In this document: piece by piece, positions 35,954 through 45,887 of the stretch
Layout: the number at the start of each line of letters is the position of its first letter
How positions within the stretch are numbered: position 1 is the stretch's first letter
From: Sclerotinia nivalis
Taxonomy: Eukaryota; Ascomycota; Leotiomycetes; Helotiales; Sclerotiniaceae
NCBI GenBank assembly: GCA_029531795.1
Contig: JAPEIS010000010.1
Span: forward strand, 558,001-622,000
Length of the DNA stretch: 64,000 bases
Reading direction: 5' to 3'
Translations under genes and position numbers: made by a program
Notes under the pieces: generated by a model
Database searches by the model: none
Seen by the model: the letters and a program-made list of their open reading frames with translations, nothing else
What the model was told of the DNA's origin: nothing

Positions 35954-37435
35954 ATGCTTTCTCTCGCTACAACCTACAGTTTCCTGAGCTACATATTTGT
36001 TGTAAATGCATATACAACCTTCGATACGACCTGTGCAATTCCAGCTACAACTACGAATTATGTCTCACCACCCAACAGTCGAGGTACTCTCAACATCCTC
36101 TGGTCCTGTCTTTTCACAATCATCGCCTGTACATGGACAATTCAGCATCTAAATGTACCCAGGCAACGAGCATGCCGCGAGTCTAGTTGGACAGACAACT
36201 TCATTTGGAAAGTGACAGGTTTCATCATCAGTTTTAAATGGATGATAGCCACTATCATTGCTCCAGAGATATTACTCGCTAAGGCTTGGAGTGATCTTGA
36301 CGTTGCACGGAAACAATTTGAGAAGTTTAAGCCTTGGGCGGCGGATGATGATGTTGAGTGGACATTAACTCATACTTTATTCGCAAATATGGGTGGGTTC
36401 GTCATTCGAAGTAATCCGCCATCAAACTTCGATCAAGACGTAGAGGCTAAGCCAAGCGTGGCACTTGATATACTCGCAGGTCAACCACCAACCCCTCTTT
36501 TGGCAGAAGCTTTAGCTCCGCTGATGGAACCATCCTTAGCATGCTTATCTTCCGATACAAATGATGTATCGAATCATGTTAACATTGCGGCGTCGGTTGT
36601 TATGATCGATAAGCCTACCAGTTATCCCAATCCATACCACTTGACCGCCAGACAACTCCTCTCACTTCGAAGATGCGATCATATAAGGCTTCCAAACATC
36701 ACGTTAGACGAAATAAACGACAAGAGCAAAAGTGACACTCTTGTCAGAGTCATTGCGATATCTCAATTCTTATGGATCGTTGCACAGATCATTGTTCGTG
36801 CAGTCGAAGGATTGGTAATAGCACAACTAGAGATAGCTGTAGTGGCCTTCTCAACATGCGCCATCCTAATCTACATACTCAATTGGAGTAAGCCTAAAGG
36901 AGTCCAAGTACCTTTCACAATACTCCATTACGAAGGCCCGATTCCAACCGAGTTACTCGAATTCATGAAGAAAGACTTAGATCGTTCATCAATGTCGACC
37001 ATCATGCTCAACTCCAAATGTCAAACCATTACTTCCGGCGACCCAATCCCTAACGATGCGATATATCCCTACGATGAAGATACATGGCTCATAGGTTTCG
37101 AATTCGGTAGTATAGTGTTCGGATGCATACACGTTGCAGCCTGGAACTTTATCTTCCCAACCCGAATCGAACAGATCCTTTGGTGGTCAACAAGTATTTG
37201 GTGTACGGTTTTTGTTTTGATTTATACTCTTATTCCTTATTGTGGAATGATATGTTTTGGGGATATGAAGAGAATTGCAACACCGAGGGAATTGGCTTGG
37301 GGTGCGGCTCCATTGTTCTTTTTGTATGCGCTAGCTAGGATTTTTTTGTTGGTGGAGGTTTGCAGATCTTTGTATTTTTTGCCGCCGGATGCGTTTATTG
37401 CTACGCCGTTAGAGAATATTCCTTATATCGGTTGA
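35954..37435 (+). CDS. Orphan multi-pass membrane protein (493 aa)
   Basis: Intronless. The frame is open from 35786, but I choose the ATG at 35954 because it starts a signal-peptide-like sequence (MLSLATTYSFLSYIFVVNA), while the upstream ATG overlaps a TATA-like box. Likely membrane segments include TLNILWSCLFTIIACTW, a second in KVTGFIISFKWMIATII, then after a soluble loop of about 170 residues a pair around FLWIVAQIIVRAV and IAVVAFSTCAILIYIL. The C-terminal group is FEFGSIVFGCIHVAAW, WCTVFVLIYTLIPYCGM and APLFFLYALARIFLL. A Pro-rich extracellular or lumenal N-terminal part (about 20-45) contains NYVSPPNSRGT. The pattern RGTLxILWSC..CTWTIxHLNVP recurs in many fungal proteins of unknown function as far as I recall. 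No catalytic motif or known transporter signature is seen. Confidence 0.8.
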   Translation: MLSLATTYSFLSYIFVVNAYTTFDTTCAIPATTTNYVSPPNSRGTLNILWSCLFTIIACTWTIQHLNVPRQRACRESSWTDNFIWKVTGFIISFKWMIATIIAPEILLAKAWSDLDVARKQFEKFKPWAADDDVEWTLTHTLFANMGGFVIRSNPPSNFDQDVEAKPSVALDILAGQPPTPLLAEALAPLMEPSLACLSSDTNDVSNHVNIAASVVMIDKPTSYPNPYHLTARQLLSLRRCDHIRLPNITLDEINDKSKSDTLVRVIAISQFLWIVAQIIVRAVEGLVIAQLEIAVVAFSTCAILIYILNWSKPKGVQVPFTILHYEGPIPTELLEFMKKDLDRSSMSTIMLNSKCQTITSGDPIPNDAIYPYDEDTWLIGFEFGSIVFGCIHVAAWNFIFPTRIEQILWWSTSIWCTVFVLIYTLIPYCGMICFGDMKRIATPRELAWGAAPLFFLYALARIFLLVEVCRSLYFLPPDAFIATPLENIPYIG

Positions 37436-39627
37436 TATTCGTAGAGTCTGCTGAGATGATATTTTGGTTGGGAGGGCGTTGATGAGAATGTATGTAGTAT
37501 CAACAACAACGTAGTATGATAGGGGTAGATGTCCGGGTGAACTCATAATATCGATATTCATACGGAAATAATACATCTAACTTTTCTTTGCCATAAATCA
37601 CCTTTCACCGCATGTTTTCCTCTTCAGGAATAGATGACCTGGACCGGGCAAGTAAATCCGAGCAGATATAGGTATATCAATACAATTCACGCAGCTGAGG
37701 CGCTGTCAATTGTTGACCCCGCCAACCGAACTTACCCCTAACATCACATCTCAAATTTAGGATAATAGATAAGCTTGACGTTGAATTTTGGTGTAATAAT
37801 GTTTGTGTGTTTACATGTAGTAATTTTCCGACACCAACGAAACTCATCATTGTATGGACTGGAAGAATAAGAATATCATGATGCGCAATGGTGAATCACA
37901 CAACAACGCAGCCGAAAAAATGTTACTGTAAACCAAATTTGCTTCCGGAACCACGGTTCGCTAACTCACATTTCCTGCTTGGAATTATTATTCCTCTGTT
38001 GTTTCCCCGCTGTGGTCATTGGCGGGAAGAAAAAGAGGGAGAGGGGTGATGTGGCTTGGCTTGGGATATTTGGGATGATGTGGGATGATATGGGATATGG
38101 ATGCGGAAGAAATTCGAGTGTGTGGAGGAGGGACTTTGGTTTGATGCCGTCCTAGTGTCATATTTTCTATACGCTTTTATAATTAGTCAACTGGTCAGGA
38201 AAATAATTCATCTTGGTACAGGGGAAAGGTGCTTTCTTTCCGTAGGAAGAGGGATTGCACAGACTGAAGGTCCGATGAATCTCGCAACACTTCTTCAATT
38301 CTCATCTATATACTTTTTAACTTTGTGAAAAAGATGATTGCAGATCAAACAATAACCCCATGAATTTTGACATCAATCAATTGAAGATTGGATTAATAGC
38401 AGACTTTGAAAGTTGAGAAGCGGAACGTCAGTCCGTGCAGCCCCAATGGTGAACGTCTGGCAAAGGTGGTCAAGGGGTGTCTGATAGCTGGTTTTCCTGT
38501 ACTGACTAGCGCACACAATGATGGAACTGTCCTTGATGAGTGTTTCGCTTTAAGATCGCCAAGAAACTTCTTTTATCGTAGGTCCTAAACCTTGAAGAGA
38601 ATACCCAGTTGCCACGGGGAATACCCATTCAACTACTCGTACTCTTCACCGACTATCATCAAGTCGACAGCATCGAAAAACATTGTCATTGGTATGATAA
38701 GATTCCGAACAGTGTCATACTTAGATGTGACATGTCATTTTCCTTCAAAAATCTTAACGCAAGACATTCATTGCCAACAAAGTGATCACTTGAGCCACTT
38801 GATAGATCGTTGAAATTCCAAGAGATAATGAATTCCCGCTGTTCGTTTCATGTGATGATCACATGACCCTCATCAATAAAGTTCCGGCTTAATTTCGTTA
38901 GACATTTAGCTTTATCGTGAGGAATTTTGACCAATAATTTGATAAATGTTATCTCATAATATCTTCGCTACTTCACTCCCCACCGCGGTCACTTTTCCGG
39001 CCAATTCACCAATCATAATAAAGGGGTTATCAATGGAAATGTTTCGTGTGCAACACAAAGAAATGAATGACCATCATTAATACCAACATTCATTGATGTT
39101 AGAACAAGCACTTGTTACCAAAATATGAAATTTTTGTTTGAAAGTTCATACTGGAAATTCATACTGCTTGCATGGACGGTTCCATGAAAGCTCTAGGTAC
39201 CACAATTTCGGTTGAATCTGGAGGTACACAAACACGTGGTCGGGTATATCTTCATTTCCCCCCCTTTGATTCTTACCTCTCACCAAAATCTTATATTTTG
39301 TCTTTAATATGCTTTTGACAATGGAAATATTCAAGTGAATACTCTCAACGATTCAACAATAATCTCTTATCGTTGAATCTGCCGCGAATACCCATTAAGC
39401 AGGACCGAGAGGTCATGTCCTTGCTGTGGCCGGAAGGCATTCCGGCCACGAAGAGAGAACATAAAAAGGACAGAAATCTCGCACTTTTTGGAGAAAATTT
39501 CTTTATCCTTTAACAACACAACATCAGCAAGACTCCAAGAACTATAAAATCACTTTACTCTACCAATTTCTATCAATTTTTTACTTCATAACAAGTCTTC
39601 TACTCATCTTTTGAACTCATTTCCATC
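37436..39627. other. Intergenic region upstream of indoleamine dioxygenase
   Basis: No convincing gene in 2.2 kb. Short plus-strand frames at 38101-38328, 38406-38588 and 38592-38813 lack protein-like features. The right end holds the CGG-N8-CCG palindrome and an AC/CT-rich leader. Confidence 0.5.
39426..39449. promoter_or_regulatory. Perfect palindrome containing CGG-N8-CCG
   Basis: GTGGCCGGAA and TTCCGGCCAC form perfect 10-base arms around GGCA, 179 bases upstream of the indoleamine dioxygenase ATG. The inner part is CGG, eight bases, CCG: an inverted pair of CGG triplets of the type bound by fungal Zn(II)2Cys6 factors. A GC-rich palindrome stands out in this AT-rich intergenic DNA. The factor and effect are unknown. 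A structural role as an RNA hairpin is possible if transcription starts upstream. Confidence 0.55.
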
Positions 39628-41313
39628 ATGGGTTCAATTACTCCCACTCCTCTTCCATATTTCGAAGTCCTTAGGGATACCAAACCGGAAGACAATTCAT
39701 TGCCAGCATTCATGGTATCAACAACCAGAGGTTTCCTTCCACGTACCGAACCTATCATCAGTCTCCCCTCCGAATTCGACGCTCTAGAATCTATCCTTCA
39801 ACGTATGCCCATTAAGACTCTTGATGGCAAGCCAGGTCTCTTAGCTACATTCACCCTTGGAGAAACAGTCCTCAATGAGCTTCCAGATCTTACCGATGCT
39901 ATCAATAAGTATCAGGATAACTTACCACTTATGAATGCTCTTTATCGCGACTACAGTTTCTTGGCTAGTGCGTATCTTTTGGAGCCTTGTCATGAGAGAT
40001 TTCTTAAAGGTGAAGAATATGGACTGGGTAGACAGACTTTGCCTAGGGTAATTAGTTTGCCTATTAGCAGGTGTGCTGAACTGTATGTATACTTTTTCAC
40101 TTTCATATCACCTATGATCAGTCATCTTCGATACTTTTCCTCACTTAGAATCATTTATCTTCAAACCTCATCACATCAATTATTAATATAATTCTTCTAT
40201 AGTGCTGGCTTCAAACCATTCATGGAGTATGCTGGCTCTTACGCTCTCTACAACTATCGTCTTGAGGACCCAGCCAAAGGCCTTGAATATGACAACATCC
40301 GCCTCATCCGTGCCTTTGAACATGGTCTTGACCACACTTCCAGTGAAGCTGGCTTTGTTCTCGTCCATGTTGATATGGTTTCCAACTCTGGACCATTAGT
40401 CGATGGTGTTGTCAGTGCTTTGGAAGCAGTCGAGAAGCATGATCGGGATATGTTTGAGGGAGGTATGAAAAAGGTCTTGGGAGCAATGACTAAAGTTAAT
40501 GCTGTTATGGAAGGTATGTTTCCTACTTCTAGCCCCTTTGACTTTCTCCTATTGTTAGACGACTGAAATTGACACGTCATGAGGCATGTGGCAGAAATCG
40601 AAGCCTGGTGATTATACCTCTTTCAGAACATTCATCTTTGGTATTACCAGCCAATCTATGTTTCCACATGGTGTCATCTATGAAGGTGTCTCTGAGGAAC
40701 CTTTGAGTTTCCGTGGTGAATCTGGTGCTAATGATTCTATGGTATGTTCTCTCTTTCCATTTTCTCATAGACTTCCACAACACATAAGTACCTTACTAAC
40801 TCATCTTAGATTCCACTCATGGACAACCTCCTCCAAATACCCATGCCAACCACCCCTTTGACCTCAATCCTCAAAGACTTCCGCTCTTACCGCCCAGGAA
40901 ACCATCGCCAATTCCTCGAGCATATCCAAAATGCCTCTCTAGCCGTTGATCTTAAGTCCTTTGCCCTCTCCTCTCCTACCTCCACCGCTCTCTATCTCCT
41001 TTGCATGGACCAAGTCCGTGATTTCAGATGGCGCCATTGGTGTTTCACCCGTGAATACATTCTCAAGAAAACCTCGCATCCAGTTGCAACAGGTGGTTCT
41101 CCAATCGTTACTTGGTTGCCTAATCAACTTGGTGCGGTTCTAGAAGAGATGACGAGAATTTGGAAGGAAATTGGTAATGAGGGTGAGGGAATGGGTGAGC
41201 AGAAGGAACGTGTGAAGGATGTTATGGAGGCGGTGGTCAGACAGAAGGATCAGTTGGAGAAGGAGGTTGAGAAGTATTGCAAGGAGAGAGGGGTTAATAC
41301 TGCTGGTGCTTAG
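39628..41313 (+). CDS. Indoleamine 2,3-dioxygenase family protein
   Basis: Four exons, 39628-40082, 40203-40513, 40584-40741 and 40810-41313, encode 475 residues. Introns have GTATGT donors, and the joins restore family wording (SRCAEL-AGFKPFMEYAGSYALYNY; NAVMEG-MWQKSKPGDYTSFRTFIFG; DSM-IPLMDNLL). Indoleamine dioxygenases are haem enzymes that open the indole ring of tryptophan to N-formylkynurenine, the first step toward NAD. FRTFIFGITSQSMFPHGVIYEG and FRGESGANDSM are the conserved central blocks. The proximal haem ligand should be His384 in FRWRHWCFTREYI, followed by HPVATGGSPIVTWLPNQL. Fungi often hold several paralogues with different tryptophan affinity; which this is cannot be told. The C-terminus is a Glu/Lys-rich helix. 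Probably cytosolic, as no signal is seen. Confidence 0.95.
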
Positions 41314-43437
41314 ATTTATTAGTCTTCTCTTCGGGCGGACGGCGATTCTAGGTGTTTGGCTGGAAGGGAATTTGATTTGAACTGCATGCTAGAATGCGTG
41401 TTAGTATGCGTGGCTGGACTTTTTCGTCCCGATTTTTCTTTCATTATGAGGGCGAGATCGAATGGAGGCATTGGGAAAATGCTTGATATGATGGCGGGAA
41501 TGGTCGGGAAGATTCTTTATTTCACTTTTTCCCAGTAGGAAATTGCCTGGATTTTATAGCTTGAAGTTCAACATAACGATGCATATATCAATTAGAATAG
41601 TCATCAAGACTTTTATGAAATTATACACTTGACTGATAGTATCTCATGACTCGTGATTAAGGAAAAGACCAAGATTCAAATCTAGTTTTCCCATCCCGAA
41701 TTGTTGCAAATAAAATACAAAACTCGTAAAGATTAAATTCTGTAAACAACAATCTCGAATTTCATTATTTTCAATCATTCCCAGCGACCATACATAGAGC
41801 TCGAGAAAGGAAAATTCCTTGGTATAGTCTCAATTCCAGCCAGTGCCAAAAGAACCAACCTCTATCACTAGAATTAACAATCATGAGTAATTAGATTTTC
41901 TAGCACTAACTTCCATATCAGACCCCATACAATTATACGATTCATCGGGTTTATACCCGACCTCTCGTTCAAACTCGTCTCATCTCGCTGTTCACCCACC
42001 CATCCATCAATCTACCCATATATTTATTCATTCACCATATCATGTGATAATCTACGTTCTTTTTTTCTGTTGCATATCTACAAGATGTTAAAACTGAAAC
42101 TTGCAGACTCCAGGCTTGCACACGCAAAATTTCCGGCTGCCGATACAAATTTCCTCTGTCAGTTCTGGTCTCCAACTTCCAACTTCCAGGTCCAGCTCCA
42201 GGTCCAGCTTTCAGCGGACTAATTCAAACTCTAGGTCCATCAGGTCCAGCTCCCATTCCCAGCTCCAGATTCCAGTCTTATTTCAGGTCCTAGTCCCGAT
42301 CAAGTAAATTTCTGTTCTGTTCACTACCTTTTATCACGTCATGTGATAATTTTCAATGTTTTGTTGCATATCTATAAATGATATGGGGGTTGGGATGTCC
42401 AGCAAAGGTAGGTCCAGCAACCTGAATTGCAAGATTCAGCTTTGCACACCGAATTTCAGATATGCAACAAAACTTTTTCTGCTCCAAGAAATTCACTTAC
42501 TGAGAACTATTTTAAGCTCTGTTTTCACATTCCTCTATATGATAATGACTATGAGGTCAAGAGAGGAATTCAACGGCAACAAAATACAACCACTATATTA
42601 TATCTGACACGCCAATAATTTTCAGCTTCCTCGCTTCTTCTAGATCATTCCATCAACCTTCTTTATAAACTTTCAAGATCTGATAATCTGTACTGGACAT
42701 TTGCGGTTCTAAACTGTTTATGTAATACACGTAGTCACGTGCTCATTCCTGGTGCCTCAAGAGTGTCCGAAAATAGACGTAACTAATCAATGTAACATTT
42801 TCGGTATGTGACTTGTAGGAATCATGTTCTTTTCAAATAATGACTATTGCAGAAATTTAGAGTCGAAACCGGCAAATTTATCTGGTTCCTTGTTTTGGGC
42901 ATATATGACGCTAGCTATTTAGGGACTAGACGTGCGATTAGTAAGAACACAAATTTAACTCCATCTCCCACCCTTGAACTTTCTGGATTATGAATCATGA
43001 AATATGGCTACGGGCAAGTATCTTCAACCAATACAGCTAAACGACAACTTCTCGCAAAGCTCTCACGCCATCCTTGAGTTGCAAATCACTAAATCATGGC
43101 AATGCACATGTCGCACAATTTTCAGCACAATAGTATAAGAAAATTCCCTATCTTATTCGTCAAGCGGTGATACTACGTTACTTATATAGGTCATAACGAA
43201 AAGCCATCTGTATTCATCCTATCATATCCGTCATAAATCATCATTCCTGCACCAAAAAGACCGGTCCCAAGTGGAAACTGAAACCACTATCAAGCTCCTC
43301 ATATACCAATCTTTCCATCCAAAACTGTACTCTCTCCATTGCGTTCATTGCGATGACTTCATGTCAATTCTATGGCTCTTTTTCAACTATTAGCAAGTTG
43401 TTGAATAGCTTTACTTGTGGATTGGGGTGTTTACCAT
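41314..43437. other. Intergenic region with a diverged 300-base tandem duplication
   Basis: No gene supported. It contains the duplication at 42041-42480 and AGGTCCAGCTCC repeats inside it. The right end is the 3' side of the peptide precursor gene. Confidence 0.5.
42041..42480. repeat. Diverged direct duplication, offset about 300 bp
   Basis: CATGTGATAA at 42041 and again at 42340 starts two similar runs. Each continues with TGTTGCATATCTA, then CTTGCA or ATTGCA, then TTGCACAC and AATTTC, ending near 42156 and 42480. Between them lies a region with repeated AGGTCCAGCTCC-like units (about 42188-42300). The second copy is shifted by insertions and deletions. Confidence 0.6.
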
Positions 43438-44292
43438 TTATTCTTGTCCATATCCATAGAGGAGGGGAGCGGGAGTAGCGGCTTCTTCACGTTTCTCTTG
43501 TCCATATCCATAGAGGAGGGGAGCGGGGGTAGCAGCCTCCTCACGCTTTTCTTGTCCATATCCATAAAGGAGAGGAGCGGGGGTAGCAGCCTCCTCACGT
43601 TTTTCCTGGCCATAACCATACAAAAGGGGAGCGGGGGTCTCAGCTTCGGCACGTTTCTCTTGACCATAACCATACAAAAGGGGAGCTGGAGTCTCAGCTT
43701 CAGCACGTTTCTCTTGACCATAACCATACAAAAGGGGAGCTGGAGTCTCAGCTTCAGCACGTTTCTCTTGACCATAACCATACAAAAGAGGAGCTGGAGT
43801 CTCAGCTTCGGCACGTTTCTCTTGACCATATCCGTACAAGAGAGGGGCGGGGGTCTCAGCTTCGGCGCGCTTTTCTTGGCCGTAACCATACAAAAGGGGA
43901 GCTGGGGTCTCAGCTTCGGCACGTTTCTCTTGGCCGTAACCATACAAAAGAGGAGCTGGGGTCTCCTCACGCTTCTCCTGACCGTATCCATACAGGAGAG
44001 GAGCGGGAGCTACAGCTTCGGCACGTTTCTCTTGTCCATAACCGTACAACAGAGGAGCTGGTTTCTCTTCACGTTTTTCCTGACCATAGCCGTAGAGGAG
44101 AGGAGCTGGTGTCTCCTCACGTTTTTCCTGACCATAGCCGTAGAGGAGAGGAGCTGGTGTCTCTGCCTTCTTGAAAACGTGCTTGGTGACGCCATTATCA
44201 GTTCCAACTGGCTTGTCGCTCTTGGCAACTGGCAATGCAGAAGCCTCGTAGGCGAGATATGCCACAAGGGCAATGGATGAGATTGTCTTCAT
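43438..44292 (-). CDS. Kex2-processed repeat peptide precursor (candidate dikaritin-type RiPP precursor)
   Basis: Intronless, 284 residues. Residues 1-20 (MKTISSIALVAYLAYEASAL) form a signal peptide. A short leader to residue 44 is followed by 14 copies of a 12-residue unit, (T/K/A)PAPLLYGYGQE. Copies are separated by KR and then EE, EEAA, AEAE or AEAV; the last copy lacks KR because the frame ends there. KR is the cleavage site of the Golgi protease Kex2, and the EE/AEAE spacers resemble those trimmed by dipeptidyl peptidase Ste13 in yeast alpha-factor. Units are 16 or 18 residues, and at DNA level some neighbouring 54-base copies are identical (43681-43734 and 43735-43788). The layout matches fungal RiPP precursors such as UstA, PhomA and VicA. 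A divergent UstYa-family gene lies 1.6 kb away. The Tyr-Gly-Tyr-Gly segment offers two tyrosines for oxidative cyclisation (inference). A linear secreted signal peptide is the alternative; it lacks the Trp and Cys pattern of fungal alpha pheromones. Confidence 0.9.
   Translation of the reverse strand: MKTISSIALVAYLAYEASALPVAKSDKPVGTDNGVTKHVFKKAETPAPLLYGYGQEKREETPAPLLYGYGQEKREEKPAPLLYGYGQEKRAEAVAPAPLLYGYGQEKREETPAPLLYGYGQEKRAEAETPAPLLYGYGQEKRAEAETPAPLLYGYGQEKRAEAETPAPLLYGYGQEKRAEAETPAPLLYGYGQEKRAEAETPAPLLYGYGQEKRAEAETPAPLLYGYGQEKREEAATPAPLLYGYGQEKREEAATPAPLLYGYGQEKREEAATPAPLLYGYGQE
43441..44160 (-). repeat. 48/54-bp coding repeat, 14 copies
   Basis: In-frame tandem array inside the precursor gene, one copy per PAPLLYGYGQE unit. 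The central block of eight or so copies is the most uniform, while end copies differ in spacer length and codons. Uniform middle and diverged ends are typical of arrays kept alike by unequal crossing-over. Confidence 0.95.
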
Positions 44293-45887
44293 GTTTGCTC
44301 TTTTTCCTGATCAGTTTATGCTTCTATGACAATTTTTATCCGTTATACTCACGGGGAAATTGTTTTCTTGTCTTGCTCTTCGTGTAGAGATGTTGAGAAA
44401 TGGTCAAGTGCTTGTTGATGGTTCTTGTCAAAGTTGGCGGAGGGGCTACCACTTCTTATACAACTTTCTTCCTCCTTGTCCTATTCATCATTGCATTGGA
44501 TATTCCGATCTCCGAGCTCGCTCAAGAACAATCTCACCTGAAATTTTCCTGTTACCCCTCTCTATGGATCTATCATTCTCACTTCGTTATAGACTATCGA
44601 ATTCATGCAGCAAGGATTTCTCGACGTGTTCTCTTTAATGAGTAATCTGAACAGATCGCATAATGGCGCCTTCGTCAAGTATCCCTATCCTTCGGTCATC
44701 TCGTCAGACTTGTTTCTTAATCGTTCCAATAATATCCGAGCCGTTTGTCCTCTTCATCCGTGGATAAGATCACAGACACTTACTCAGCACCGTCGCAGGT
44801 TGTTTCTCTATTGAGAAGGTGATATCTATTCACCACTTTCGACTGATTTTAGTTTGATCGCTATTCAAATTGCATGTTGTAAGATTATAGGATGATATGG
44901 ACGCCATTGGTCATTGTAGCTACTTCTCCTGCTAAGTCACTGCATATCGAATTTGTCACTATCTGTTTCACTGATCCTCCAATCCTACGTGAGGCTTCAC
45001 CTATTGAAGATGCGCAAGAGCATTCAATCACTCGAGTGAGTATCCCTAGCCTGAAACTCGTCTAAGCACGGATAATATCGCAGAATTAAGGTTAATGAAG
45101 TTGTGCAGCCATGCCGTCTACATACCCGTATATGCATACCCCACCATACATCTTGGCCACGATAAGCTTTACAGAGCACTAAACCGTCAAGCACGCAAGC
45201 GCTGCGCTTCTACACTGATTGCCGTCAGTGTCATGCCATTGGCTCTATTCTCTTTCTTACGTAGGCTTAGTTCCCGATGAAGGAATGAAAATCAAGCTGC
45301 TGATATCAATGTTGACGACCTATCCGTCAAGCCACTAAGCCACCCGCTTCTTGGCTGCATATGTCTTGAAGATGCTCAATCATTTTTAAGCATATCTATA
45401 TGTTCTGATTGTCCAATCCGATGCATACCATTTTGTAACACCCTAAGCCAGGATTGGATTTATCCGGATAAAAGCCTATTTTCGGAGCTAAAATCTTACA
45501 TGAACATACCCCACCTGCCAACAAATTTATCAACTAGAACTTATCATATGAGTCTAGTATTCTTTAAGTACCGTTTTCCATGTTACAAGCACCAAGTGGG
45601 GGAAATCTTACTGCATATGTAGGTCTCGTCTCAGTACACGCGGGAACATCAAATGCTTCAATCTTATGAATAATCACGACATCATTCCTTCAAAGTCCGA
45701 AATGCGGAGTATCTTGTGGCGGATGGATGAAGTAGGAAGGAGGTTTCGGTTAAGGGTGGAAGACATTGATAAGTCGATATATTCAAGATTTGAAAGCTCT
45801 CTTGAAATCCCCTCAATGCAAAAGATCAGAATGAACTTGTAACTCTTCTGAATACTTCATGAACTACAATCTTTTCCACTCTTCAAT
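44293..45887. other. Divergent promoter region, peptide precursor and UstYa-like gene
   Basis: About 1.6 kb between the two start codons. Frames at 44360-44814 and 45095-45280 show no recognisable protein. It presumably carries both promoters and could allow co-regulation. I did not find a convincing palindromic factor site. Confidence 0.5.

Noticed and set aside
43438..44160. Array of near-identical 48/54-base repeats that could be mistaken for a CRISPR array
   Set aside because: The repeats are in frame, have no unique spacers and encode a secreted Kex2-type precursor in a eukaryotic gene setting.
43417..44280. Long plus-strand ORF (287 codons) over the peptide precursor
   Set aside because: It is the antisense shadow of the repeats, lacking a plausible start context or fold.
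43438..44292. Alpha-type mating pheromone precursor
   Set aside because: The KR plus AEAE architecture is similar, but the unit lacks the Trp, Cys and Gly-Gln pattern of filamentous ascomycete alpha pheromones, and 14 copies with an adjacent UstYa gene favour a RiPP. Not fully excluded.
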